A stretch of DNA of 64,000 nt from positions 5,320,001-5,384,000 of the forward strand of contig NZ_AP026867.1 in assembly GCF_026000115.1 (NCBI RefSeq). The letters are read 5' to 3'. A program made the translations under genes and the position numbers. The DNA comes from Aureispira anguillae. Its GTDB lineage: Bacteria; Bacteroidota; Bacteroidia; Chitinophagales; Saprospiraceae. Within the stretch, counting starts at the first letter, position 1. Each line of letters starts with the position of its first letter. Under the pieces are notes generated by a model. That model did not search any database. It saw only the letters and a list, made by a program, of their open reading frames with translations, and was not told the origin of the DNA. This document shows positions 18,305 through 29,500 of the stretch, one piece after another.

Positions 18305-18345
18305 GCTTATTTATTATTGAAAATAGACATCATACAGCTTGCATC

Positions 18346-18414
18346 CTACCAGAGTTTTTTCTGACAAGTGCAACAACAACTTAAGTTAAGTGAGTATGTA
18401 GTACTAATTTTCAT
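18346..18414 (-). CDS. distal cysteine-run leader peptide (22 aa), predicted attenuator
   Basis: ATG-AAA-ATT ... TGG-TAG encodes MKISTTYSLNLSCCCTCQKK plus LW. Cys codons TGT-TGT-TGC-ACT-TGT cover residues 13-17. The Cys run (TTGCA, 18369-18373) can pair with TGCAA just past the stop (18339-18343), a possible pause hairpin. A terminator follows at 18270-18304. The frame starts about 40 nt after a consensus promoter, so it is the first thing translated on the transcript. It has no sequence similarity to the proximal leader outside the Cys run, so it is not a simple duplicate. Confidence 0.72.
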   Translation of the reverse strand: MKISTTYSLNLSCCCTCQKKLW

Positions 18415-18455
18415 GTTTATTTTTTAGTTCAAAACCTTTATCTGGTTTGTTGACA

Positions 18456-18488
18456 CAAATTTAGTGCATTTTAAATTACAATACCAAA
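18456..18488 (-). promoter_or_regulatory. promoter of the sulfite reductase leader transcript
   Basis: On the minus strand TTTG (18485-18488), 21 nt, then TAAATTTG (18456-18463) fits the Bacteroidota consensus. No second promoter of this type was seen between the two leaders, so both attenuators appear to lie in series on one transcript. Confidence 0.7.
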
Positions 18489-18649
18489 TTTGATGGCTAT
18501 TTTTTTTCAAATAAAAAAAATACTCAAAAAAAAACGATGCTTTAATGCCCCACAAAAAATGAATAATTTATAGCTAGAGTGGAACTTTATAACAACGATC
18601 TAAGTTCATTAGTTGCTATTCCCTAATACAGATTTAATATTAAAAACAA
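18489..18649. other. divergent intergenic spacer
   Basis: An A/T-homopolymer-rich spacer between the sulfur leader promoter (minus) and the first nucleotidyltransferase (plus). No convincing promoter for the plus-strand gene was found. Confidence 0.4.
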
Positions 18650-19408
18650 ATGAAAACGCTAATCATAAATCGATTAAAAGCATTAGAAAAAACTTATAAA
18701 ATCACAATACTTTATGCCTGTGAATCGGGTAGCAGAGCTTGGGGTTTTGCCTCTCCTAATAGCGATTGGGATGTGCGGTTTATCTATGTTCATACTCAAG
18801 ACTGGTACCTGTCTATCAACGAACAAAAAGACAGCATGGATTTTGCCATTGACCAAAATGATTTAGATCTAAGTGGTTGGGAATTGCGCAAAACATTAGG
18901 TCTATTAAGCAGTTCTAACGCTAGCCCTTTTGAGTGGTTACAATCTCCTATTGTTTATTTAGATCCCTATCGTTTTAGATCGAGTTTATCCAACTTATTT
19001 CCTGTATATTTTAAACCTCGCTCTACAGCTTTTCATTATTTAGGCTTGGCAAAAAGTTCTATGAAAAAAGGCTTGATTAATGGTCAAATGGACATCAAAA
19101 AATATTTCTATGTACTGCGTCCTCTTCTTGCTGCGTATTGGATTTGTCACAAAAATAGTATTCCTCCTATGGAGTTTGCTCCTTTGTTAGAACAACTAAA
19201 AGACAACCGTCCTTTGTATTCAGCCATTAAGGAATTGGTCATCCAAAAAAAAGCAGCCTTAGAGGGCGATTTTACAAGTCCTATTCCCCTTATTCAAGCG
19301 TTTATCGATTATCAATTGAATGCCTGTGGTCTTTTAGCTAAAAACTTAGAGGCAAAACAACAAGATAATGAACCACTAAATCGCTTGTTTAGGGAATTTA
19401 TCATCTAG
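18650..19408 (+). CDS. RlaP-type nucleotidyltransferase (DNA polymerase beta superfamily), first of a tandem pair
   Basis: A protein of 252 residues matching the COG3541/PF10127 predicted nucleotidyltransferases. The nucleotidyltransferase signature GSRAWGFASPNSDWDVRFIY (about residues 27-46) supplies G-S and the D-x-D metal ligands. A helical C-terminal half (MKKGLINGQMDIKKYFYVLRPLLAAYWI) is typical of the family. Comparative genomics has linked RlaP enzymes with RNA repair and ligation modules. No ligase or 2',3'-phosphatase gene is seen here. The second family member follows 56 bp downstream, in the same direction. Substrate unknown. Confidence 0.82.
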   Translation: MKTLIINRLKALEKTYKITILYACESGSRAWGFASPNSDWDVRFIYVHTQDWYLSINEQKDSMDFAIDQNDLDLSGWELRKTLGLLSSSNASPFEWLQSPIVYLDPYRFRSSLSNLFPVYFKPRSTAFHYLGLAKSSMKKGLINGQMDIKKYFYVLRPLLAAYWICHKNSIPPMEFAPLLEQLKDNRPLYSAIKELVIQKKAALEGDFTSPIPLIQAFIDYQLNACGLLAKNLEAKQQDNEPLNRLFREFII

Positions 19409-19464
19409 GCGATTTACTTCGTTACTTACTTATAAATTCACCATTATTTTATAATTATTTAAGC

Positions 19465-20535
19465 ATGTTGAGCATAAAAGATATAAAAGAAAAAAAACTA
19501 CTGTTATTTGAATGTATCAGTGGAAGTAAAGCTTATGGCTTAGATTTACCGACTTCAGACACGGACATCAAAGGTGTTTTTGTACTTCCAAAATCGATGT
19601 TTTATGGGTTAGAATATATTTCTCAAATTAATGGTGCCAATAATGATGAGGTTTATTACGAGTTGACCCGTTTTATAGAATTGCTTTACAAGAACAATCC
19701 CAATATTTTAGAGTTGTTAAATACGCCCAAAGATTGTATTTTATACAAACACCCCCTATTTGACTATTTAAAACCTGACTTATTTCTATCCAAACAATGT
19801 CGAGATACTTTTGGGGGCTATGCCATGTCTCAAATAAAAAAAGCCAGAGGGTTAAACAAAAAGATCATGAACCCAATGGAAAAAAAGCGAAAATCGGTAT
19901 TGGACTTTTGTTATGTACAGTATCAACAAGGAGCACTTAGTCTAGGCGCTTGGCTTGACAAAAAAGGTTTTAAGCAGGAAAATTGTGGCTTAGTTAATAT
20001 TCCTAATATGCGAGATCTTTATGGCTTGTATTATGACAGCAACAAGGAATACAATTTCCAAGGAATTATCCGCTCTAACACTGTTGACACTGTTGCTTTG
20101 AGTAGTGTTCCGCAAGAAGCACAGCAGGTCGCAATCCTTTCTTTTAATAAAGATGGTTATAAAAAGTATTGTAAGGATTATAAACAATATTGGGACTGGG
20201 TGAGCAAACGCAACAACAGTCGTTACGAAAATACAATTGCTCATGGAAAAAACTACGATGCAAAAAATAGCATGCATACCTTCAGGTTATTGGATATGGC
20301 AGAAGAAATTTTAGCCTTGGGCAAAATTAGAGTAAAACGCCCCAATCGAGAACAGTTGTTAAAAATAAGAAAGGGAGAATTTGAATACCAAGAATTAATA
20401 AATCAGGCAAAAGCAAAAATAAGTCGGATTGATGCCTTATTTGATCAATCACCACTTCCTATGGCACCTGATAAGGAAAAAATAGAACAGCTCTTAGTTC
20501 AAATTAGAACAGAATTTTACCGCTTACATTCATAA
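19465..20535 (+). CDS. RlaP-type nucleotidyltransferase, second of a tandem pair
   Basis: A protein of 356 residues from the same superfamily as its neighbour but strongly diverged: catalytic signature GSKAYGLDLPTSDTDIKGVF (about 20-39) with D-T-D metal ligands. This is followed by YELTRFIELLYKNNPNILELL and a helical region with SQIKKARGLNKK and FRLLDMAEEIL. It is about 100 residues longer than the first gene, with an insertion rich in aromatic residues (YKQYWDWVSKRNN). Probably co-transcribed with the gene upstream. Whether the two act as a heteromeric enzyme or on different RNA or protein targets cannot be told. Confidence 0.8.
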   Translation: MLSIKDIKEKKLLLFECISGSKAYGLDLPTSDTDIKGVFVLPKSMFYGLEYISQINGANNDEVYYELTRFIELLYKNNPNILELLNTPKDCILYKHPLFDYLKPDLFLSKQCRDTFGGYAMSQIKKARGLNKKIMNPMEKKRKSVLDFCYVQYQQGALSLGAWLDKKGFKQENCGLVNIPNMRDLYGLYYDSNKEYNFQGIIRSNTVDTVALSSVPQEAQQVAILSFNKDGYKKYCKDYKQYWDWVSKRNNSRYENTIAHGKNYDAKNSMHTFRLLDMAEEILALGKIRVKRPNREQLLKIRKGEFEYQELINQAKAKISRIDALFDQSPLPMAPDKEKIEQLLVQIRTEFYRLHS

Positions 20536-20570
20536 AAAAAGGTCAGAACTTTTGCGTTCTGACCTTTGTA
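20534..20570. terminator. bidirectional terminator between converging genes
   Basis: A 12-bp perfect stem (20538-20549 with 20556-20567) with seven A before it, giving a U-tract on the minus strand for the giant HYR gene, and T-rich sequence after it on the plus strand for the nucleotidyltransferase pair. Confidence 0.82.
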
Positions 20571-20590
20571 TTTTATCGATTTATAAGCTT

Positions 20591-23500
20591 CTAACGTTGA
20601 AGCATTATATAACCTGAGTATTGATCTCCAACTCTACCTTCACTCTTATTGGTTCCAGTTCCAGTATGCGTTGTATCGTTTAATTTAAGAATATAGAAAT
20701 AAGTACCATCTGGTAAATCTTTTCCATTAAACTGCCCATTCCATCCTGATGGCGCTCCTTCGTAAACTAATGTTCCCCAACGAGAGAATATTTGCATTAA
20801 AGCATTAGGGTAGTTGTTTCTACAACGAACAATCATTTCATCGTTTACTCCATCACCATTAGGAGAAATACCTTGTGGAACAAAGCACTCAAAATCTGTT
20901 GTTACCTCAATCAGTACTTCTATTGTATCACAACTATTAGGACATTGAGCATCACACAAAGAATAATGCAAGGTATCCACCCCAAAGAAACCTGAACGAG
21001 GATAATAGTTGATTGTTCCATTTACTTCATCTAAACGAATCGTTCCTCCATCTGTGCTATCAACAATTGTTAGTAAATGACCATCTGGATTTGGATTATC
21101 ATTATTGATAATCTTATTACCACCTGCTGTTGCACTAGTTAATGAATCTCTAAACTCAATGGTAAAGAAGTCATCTCCTCCTGTTGGAATAGTTTTATAA
21201 ACAACATTTGCCGTATCCCCTACCACAGAAAGACAACCATTCATAGAAACCGTCAACATATACTCCCCTACACTTGCATTGGACAAGACCAATTGCCCAA
21301 TAGTAGTCGTATCAATCGTTCCTGTTGGAGTCTCCCAATAATACAACACAGGAGGTGAAGTATAAATAGAAGTGTCTTGTAGTTCTAACAAATCACCTAC
21401 ACACAATGGCTGCGTATAGAATAGACTTGGTTGTGCAGGAGTTGGACTAATCGTTACATTTACGGTTCCATCATTTGAACAGTTATTCGCATCCGTAATC
21501 GTCAAGGAATAAAGCCCTGCAAATGCTTGCGTCGCATTTAAACGAACTGGATCTGCTGTTGTCGTACTAAATCCTGCTGGACCATTCCAATTATAAGTAT
21601 ACCCCGCTGAATTATTAAACAAAGTCAAGCTTTGTCCTTCACAAGGAATATTGGCGGTAGGAATTGGCGCTATTGGTAAATCTAGTACATCAAAATTAAA
21701 GCCAGCAGTTGAACTATCAGAACAAATAGAGGCTCCCTGCTCAACTTGTATTGCCATTGAATAACTCCCACTATCTGCCGCAGACATATTTGGTATAATC
21801 AATGAATCTGTATTATTGGCAATTAAATTTCCATTAAAATACCAATCGTAAGTAATTGTACTACCTACATAAGTTGAGCTATTTGACAAATGGATAATCG
21901 CCGTATCCCCGTCACATGGTGCTGTTCCAATCAAGACAGGAGGCTGTACTTCATTAATATCTAAATAAATAGAATCAGAAGCTGGACAACCACCAGAAGG
22001 AGGTATAATGGTGAAAATATAATACCCTTCATCTGCAATTCCTACATTTGCTATCATCGTGTCCTTAACCGTTGGATCCTGTGTTATTTGTATTCCAGAG
22101 CCCTTACTCCAAGCATAATCATAATTAATACCATTAGGGTCTACAAATGCACTTAATGGTAACGTATCGCCTTCACAAAGTGTTGTATCTTGCGATGGAA
22201 TTAAAATACTTGGATACTCCAAAAATACACTAGCTGTATCTTGACAAGTTCCTATGTTTCCGCTATGATCTCTTGCGGTCAATGTAAAGACAATATCTCC
22301 TCTATCCGTACAGGTAATTGTATCTGGCGTTACCCATGCCGTATCGATTCCACAATGATCAAAAACAGTTCCTACACTATAAAGTCCAGTATCAATAGTC
22401 AACACAACAGAACCATTCTGTCTCAAATCGACAATCACATTATTACAAGTAACGGTTGGTTTAGTCGTATCTTTTACTGTCACTACCGCCGTACAAGAAT
22501 CTGTATTATTGTAAATGTCGGTGACAATAAGCGTGACATTGATACTTCCTGTATCGGAACAATTAAATGACATAGAAGTCGCTCCTCCACTAAATGTTCT
22601 ACTAGCAATATAGGTACAGTTATCAGAGCTTCCTCCATCTACACTATCTGCTATAATACTAGCATTTCCATTGCTATTTAGATAAACATCTATATCTCGG
22701 CAAATTACAGTTGGTGGTTCATTATCGACCACTTGCATAACACTAGTACAGTTGCTTTGATTATTACTAGCATCTAACACCGTTAATACAACCGTATTAT
22801 TAGCTCCTACATCAGAACAATCAAAAGTATCGCTAGCTAGTCCATTAATTAAGAAAGAATCCACCGTACAGTTATCCGAAATATTATCCACCAGATGGAT
22901 AGCTGGTACAATTGCAATCCCAAATGGGTCTAGTTGTGCAACAACCGTATCATGACAGTTGACTGTAGGCGCAATATTATCTAGCAAGGTAATTGTTGAC
23001 TGACAAGTATTTTGATTACCAGCAGCATCCGTTACGGTTAGTACTGCGACAATAGAATCACCAGACGCAGGAATACTATCACAAGTATATACAATACTAT
23101 TTTGACCATTGATGAGTGTATCAACTATTGCACAGTTATCTGTATTAAAGGCTCCAATATCAGCTCCTGTTACGGTAACACTTCCTGCTGAATCCAAAGC
23201 AACTGTTAAGTTTTGACAAAATGCAGTTGGAGGAATCGTATCACGGATATTAAGAATCGCATTACATTGTGCAAAATTACCACTTGGATCTTCTACTCTA
23301 ATGGTAACCAATTGGGCAATTCCTACATGAGAGCAATCAAAAGTAGAATCTGGAGCACCATTGATATACCAATACAAAATAGAACAAACATCATTAGCGG
23401 TAGCAACATCCCTTGGATCTACATTGACTACCCCATTTGCTCCTAAATAAAAATCTACAGCAGCTAATGGACATTGAATACTTGGTGGTGTTCGGTCTTC

Positions 23501-26500
23501 AACGGTAACATTTGTCGCACAGAAACTAGCATTGTTATATTGGTCAATTACCGTTAATACAACCGTATTGGTGATTCCTACATTTGAACAATCAAAGGTA
23601 TCTTGTAATTGATTATTGATTAAGTATTCACGAATGCCACAGTTATCTGAACTCAAACTATCGATATCTGATGCTCCAACATAGGCTATTCCAGCTGGGC
23701 TTAAAGTAACCGTTATACTACTACATTGAGCAACAGGAGGAATTGTATCCAATACGTCGATGTCAACGATACAAGTACTGCTATTATTGGATGAGTCAAT
23801 TACCGTTAAGGTTGCTGATGGGTAAGAACCGATCTGACCACAATTGTACAAAACAGAATCGGTACCGTTTATCTGATAATCTATAATTTGGCAATTGTCA
23901 AAACTAGCACTATCTATAGCTGCTGCTGTTACCCAAACAATACTATTATCATTCAAATAAGCAGGAACAGGGTTGGTAGGACAAATTGCCGTAGGATTAA
24001 TATTATCGGTCACATTAACAATAGCATTACAAGTAAATGTATTTCCTGAAGAATCGGTTACGACAACTGATATTTGGTTGTTGCCAATACTGTCACAAGT
24101 AAATATCAAAGTATCTTGACCGTTGCCCTGTATTGAACTAATACCACAGTTATCTGAAGAGGAAACGATCAAATTGTTTGCTAACAATGAAACGGATCCC
24201 GTAGAATCTAATGTTAGGTTTGTTGTAAATTGACAAGTTGCCGTTGGAGGTGTAATGTCCTGTACATTTACAGTAGCATGACAAGTATCAAAATTTCCAC
24301 TTTGATCTACAACTCTCAATACAGCAGTATTTGCTCCTAACATAGAACAATCATAGGTAGCTTGTGCTTGCCCATTAATTAAAAAGGTAGCGATTCCACA
24401 GTTATCTGTACTGGTATTTATGGTACTGTTTAAATTGAAAGCAGGAACAACAAATTGTCCAGTTGAAGCAGAAAGAACTGCATTGATAGAACTACCACAA
24501 CGAGCAATAGGACTAACAGTATCTTGTATTGTGATCGTAGAAATACAAGTATCGGTGTTACCAGAAAAATCCGAAACGGTAAACATAACCGTCATTGGGG
24601 TTCCTATAAAATTACAGCTATACGTCAAACTATCCTGTCCATCAATTCTAAAGGTCGTTGAATCTATATTACAGTCATCTGTACTTCCAAAATCCAAATC
24701 AATAGCATGCACTGTCGCAAAACCATTCGCCCCTACTTGTGCAACGTAATTGGTTTTACAAACAGCTGTAGGAGCCGTACAATCCCGTACCGTCACATTT
24801 GCAGTACAAGTAGCAGAATTTCCATTTATATCTTGTCTTAGTAACGTTACAGTCTGAACGCCCAAATCAGCACAAGTATAAATAATGTTATTGGTTCCAT
24901 TAATCGTCTGTATTGCTGATAAACCACAAGCATCTGTGGTACCTCCATCAACATCAGCCGCTATAACATTTACAAAACCACCACTAACACAAACGGTTGT
25001 ATCTCTACATACCATTGTAGGAGGAACGGTATCTACTACTTCTATATTACCATTACAACTACTTGAGTTTCCGTTTATATCTACAACCGTCAATGTTACA
25101 GTATTGAATGGTCCAACATTCGCACAAGTCAATGTATCAGGACTTGTATAAGCTGTATCCACTCCACAAGCCTCAATAATATTGGCTGTAATCCAAGTAG
25201 GATCTACTGCCAAAACGCCATTGGTATCCAAATATTGGGTGGTAATCGCACAAGTTACAGAAGGAGGGGTAACATCTCTAACGGTAATAACAGCATTACA
25301 AGAAGCCGTATTGCCACTAACATCGGTAGCTGTTAAAACAACCGTATCTAACCCAACATCTGCACAAGTATAATTAACAACATTACTACCATTTAACGTT
25401 AATGTACTTACTCCACAAGCATCTACAACGGTATATAAACTAGTATTAGAAGAATCTATAGTGGCATTTCCAAAACCATTTAAATCAACTGTAATATTAT
25501 TACAAGTAATTGTTGGCGAAACGGTATCTAGTACGGTCAATGTTGTAATACAAGAATCCATATTTCCATTCGCATCGGTAGCAATTAAGGTAATAGGGTG
25601 TGTACCAACATGCGCACAAGTTACTAAGTTAGGAGCACCTGTAAAACTTAAGTTAGCAATTCCACAAGCATCTGCCGTTCCTGCATCAAACATAGAAGCA
25701 GAAACAGGAGCAACTCCCCCAGCACTCAAATGGATATTAACAGTTACTGGCTGACAAGCCATTACTGGTCGAATGGTATCTGTAATATTTACCTGTGCTA
25801 TACAGTTATCTGAATTATTACTCTGATCTGTTACTGTTAAGGTTACGTTGTTAGGGTTATTTCCAATATTAGAACAATTGAATGTATCTTGTGAAAGCAC
25901 CATACTTGTAATCGTACAATTATCTGTGCTTCCTGCATTTATATCTACAGGAGACAATACAGCAATTCCTGCGGTATCCAAAACCAATTGGACAACGGTT
26001 CCTATACAATTTGCAGTTGGGTTTACATTATCAACTACTGTAATTGTTGAAGAACAATTTGCGGTATTACCACTTGGATCTCTCATAAACACGGTTGCAA
26101 TAACAGGAGTTCCTAAATTAGCACAAGTAAGTGTAATTGAATCTTGCCCATTGACCAACATAGTATCTATAGAACAATTATCAAAACTACCAGGAGCTAA
26201 ATCCGTTGCAGCTACTCTTACATTTCCATTCGCATCCAATGTTACTGTTGGATTAGAACAGAATGGCGTTGGACTTAAGGTATCAGAAACATTTACAATA
26301 GCATTACAAAATCCTGAATTATTACTTGAATCCGTTACTGTCAATGTAACTACATTGGTACCAATATTTGTACAGTTAAATGTCGATTGGCTTAAACTTA
26401 TATTGTCAATGGCACAATTATCCGTACTTCCGTTATTAATTGCTGCGGCTGTCGTTGAAACCGTTGATCCTACTAAGTATAAATCTAATGGTGTTGTAAT

Positions 26501-29500
26501 ACAATTTGCTACAGGAGCAACCGTATCGGCAACTGTAACTAAAGTAGTACATGAATCTCTATTCCCACTCTGGTCTGTTACAACCATTGTTACAGTATGT
26601 GTATTGTTAGGAATATCTCCACAAGAGAAAACAGATCTAGAAAGTGTATAATTAACAATATTACAGTTATCCGTACTTCCGTTATCTACATCCGTCGTCA
26701 ATAATGTCCCTGTGCTAGTAAAAGCATCTAAGATCAAGGTCACCATTCCATTACAAGAAGCATTAGGAGCTGTTACATCTTCTACAAATACTGTTGTTGT
26801 ACAAGAATCTGAGTTACCACTTTGATCCATACCAACTAAGGTCACATTATTCGATCCTAAGTCAGCACAAGTCATATTTACAAATGGTCCTCCATTAATA
26901 GTATACGTTGGTACATTACAGTTATCAGAACTTCCTCCATTAATATTATTAGGAACAACAATAGCGTTTCCTGTACCATCTAATTGTACCGTATCAGGAC
27001 GACAAACCATAGAAGGAGGGGTACTATCTCTTACAATAACCGTTGTATTACAAGTAGAACAATTGTTAGAGCCATCACAAACGGTTAAAACAAGTGGATT
27101 AGGGTTGGTGGCTAAATTTGCAGAAGTAAAGGTAGCATTTGGTAAACCTCCTACTCTAAATGTTAATGAGCCACTACAGTTATCGGTACTACCATTATCA
27201 AATGTAGACGCTGGAACCGAGGCAAAACAAGTATTATCTAAATAAACAGTACGTACATTAGGTCCTATACAGTTGGCAACTGGTGTTATGGTATCCAGTA
27301 CTGTTATATTAGCAGAACATTGTGCCAAATTACCAGCACCATCTATAATAAGCAATTGTGCAGTGTTTACTCCTACTTGATTACAATTATAAGTAACAGA
27401 TGGTAAGTTATTAATTCGACGAGTAAAGGTACAATTATCAGAACTTCCTGCATCTATATCAGCAGGGAATACAGTAACCACACCTGCCGCATTTAAATAA
27501 AGTGTTGTATCGTGGCAAAGTGCTGTAGGATCAAGATTATCTTCAACAACAACATTTGCAATACAAGTACTTTGATTTCCAGATTGATCTAATACAGATA
27601 AAGTAACAGCTGTATTACCAAGACTTGCACAAGTATAAAAGAATGAATCAACTCCATTGACTAGCATCGTATCCACTCCACAAATATCAGAACTACCATT
27701 ATTGACGTTCAAAGGAACAACAAAACCATTTCCTGAAGCATCTAGTTGTACTGGATATGGCACAGGACGACAGCTAGCTGTTGGTGAAATCGTATCTAAA
27801 ACGGTTACGGTTGTTTGACAAGTTGATGTATTTGATGAAGCATCTGTAACAACAACATTTACCGTACGAGGTCCAATACTATCACAATTGTATATAATAT
27901 TAGAACCACCTCCTTGGAAGGTAGTCGTAATGGTTCCACAATTATCATTGGTAGCAGGAAAAGCCAAGACGGTATTAGGTGTAATTGCTACCGTACCAGA
28001 AGCTCCTAAATAAACATTTGTGATTTGGCAAGAAGCTGTTGGAGGGCTATTATCAACTACATTAATCGTCGTTGGACAAGTAGCGATATTCCCTGAAGAA
28101 TCTCTTACTGTCAATACAGCCCCTAAAGAACCTACATCCGCACAGGTGTACGTTTGAACACTAGATCCATTAATCAAATATTCTACTAATCCACAGTTAT
28201 CGGTACTAGCAGAATCAATATTAGATGGTGTTACAGTAGCCAAACCAAGTGCATTAAGTGTTGTTGTATAACTAGCTTCACAAAGTGCTGTAGGATTAAC
28301 AGTATCTACTACTGTTACTGTTGTATTACAGCTTCCTGTATTCCCCGCAGCATCTTGTATAATGAGCGTTGTTGGTTGAGGGGTAAAGATAGCTGAACAA
28401 GTAAAGTTCGCAGATGAAATTCCTACCACATTAACAAAGCTATCAACAACACTACAGTTGTCCGAGCTTCCCATACTTAATTGTGTAGAAGTTACTGTAG
28501 CCAAACCTGCATTATTCAAATAAACAGTAGGAGAAGCACAATTTGCAACAGGATCAATTGTATCTAGTACTGTTACATTAGCTGCACAAGTACTTCCATT
28601 CCCATAACTATCTTGCACCGTTAAGGTTACTGTATTAGGATTACTAAGGGTATTTGTACAGTCAAAATTAGCTGTGGAGCTACCATTAATTAAGAAATTT
28701 AGGTTGTTTCCCGTACAAACATCCACACTATTATTGTTTAGACTATCTGCTTGTAGCGTTGCAGCCCCTGTTCCATCAACATAAATTGTAAAGTTTCTAC
28801 AAATAGCTGTTGGAGGAAAGGTATCTAATACGGTCACTGTAGATACACAAGAATCTACATTTCCACTTGCATCAAATACATGTAGTGTAACATTTTGTGT
28901 TGTTCCTATATGAGAACAATTATAAGAAACACTTGCTACTCCATTAATATCAAGGCTATCTACAGAACAAATATCTACAGAGTTGTTGTCTACTTCTGAA
29001 GCTAATAACGTTCCTGTTCCTGTCGCATTAAGGTACACGGTAACGTTTTGACAAATTGCAGTAGGTGCTGTAGTATCTAAAACAATAACTACTGCATTGT
29101 GGCAGGTATCCAAATTGCCAGAATTATCTGAAACAATCAACATAACAGTATCCGATCCTATATCTGCACAGGTATAAACAGGATCAGGACCAGTATGTAC
29201 ATCAACCCATCGTCCAGCAATCGGTGGACAAACATCAAAACTTCCATTGTCCAAATTGATAGCAGGCATCGTAAAAGGACCATTTCCTACATAGGCAGTA
29301 TCTTGCCCACAAACAGCAGTTGGGGCGATGGTATCAAAGACTTGTACAATAACTCTACAAGAATCTGCATTTCCATTGCCATCTTCTCCTTTTACAAAAA
29401 ATTGTTGGAATCCCGTTACACAATCAAACTCAATGTAAGATTGCCAAGGACTACCAGGTGTGATATTTCGTACTTGTTTTGTGATTGGACCACAATTGTC

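Noticed and set aside
25848-26651. Open frame of 267 residues on the plus strand within the giant HYR gene, and several similar ones nearby
   Set aside because: Shadow of the minus-strand gene; low-complexity composition follows the repeat period, and no start signal or product is recognisable.
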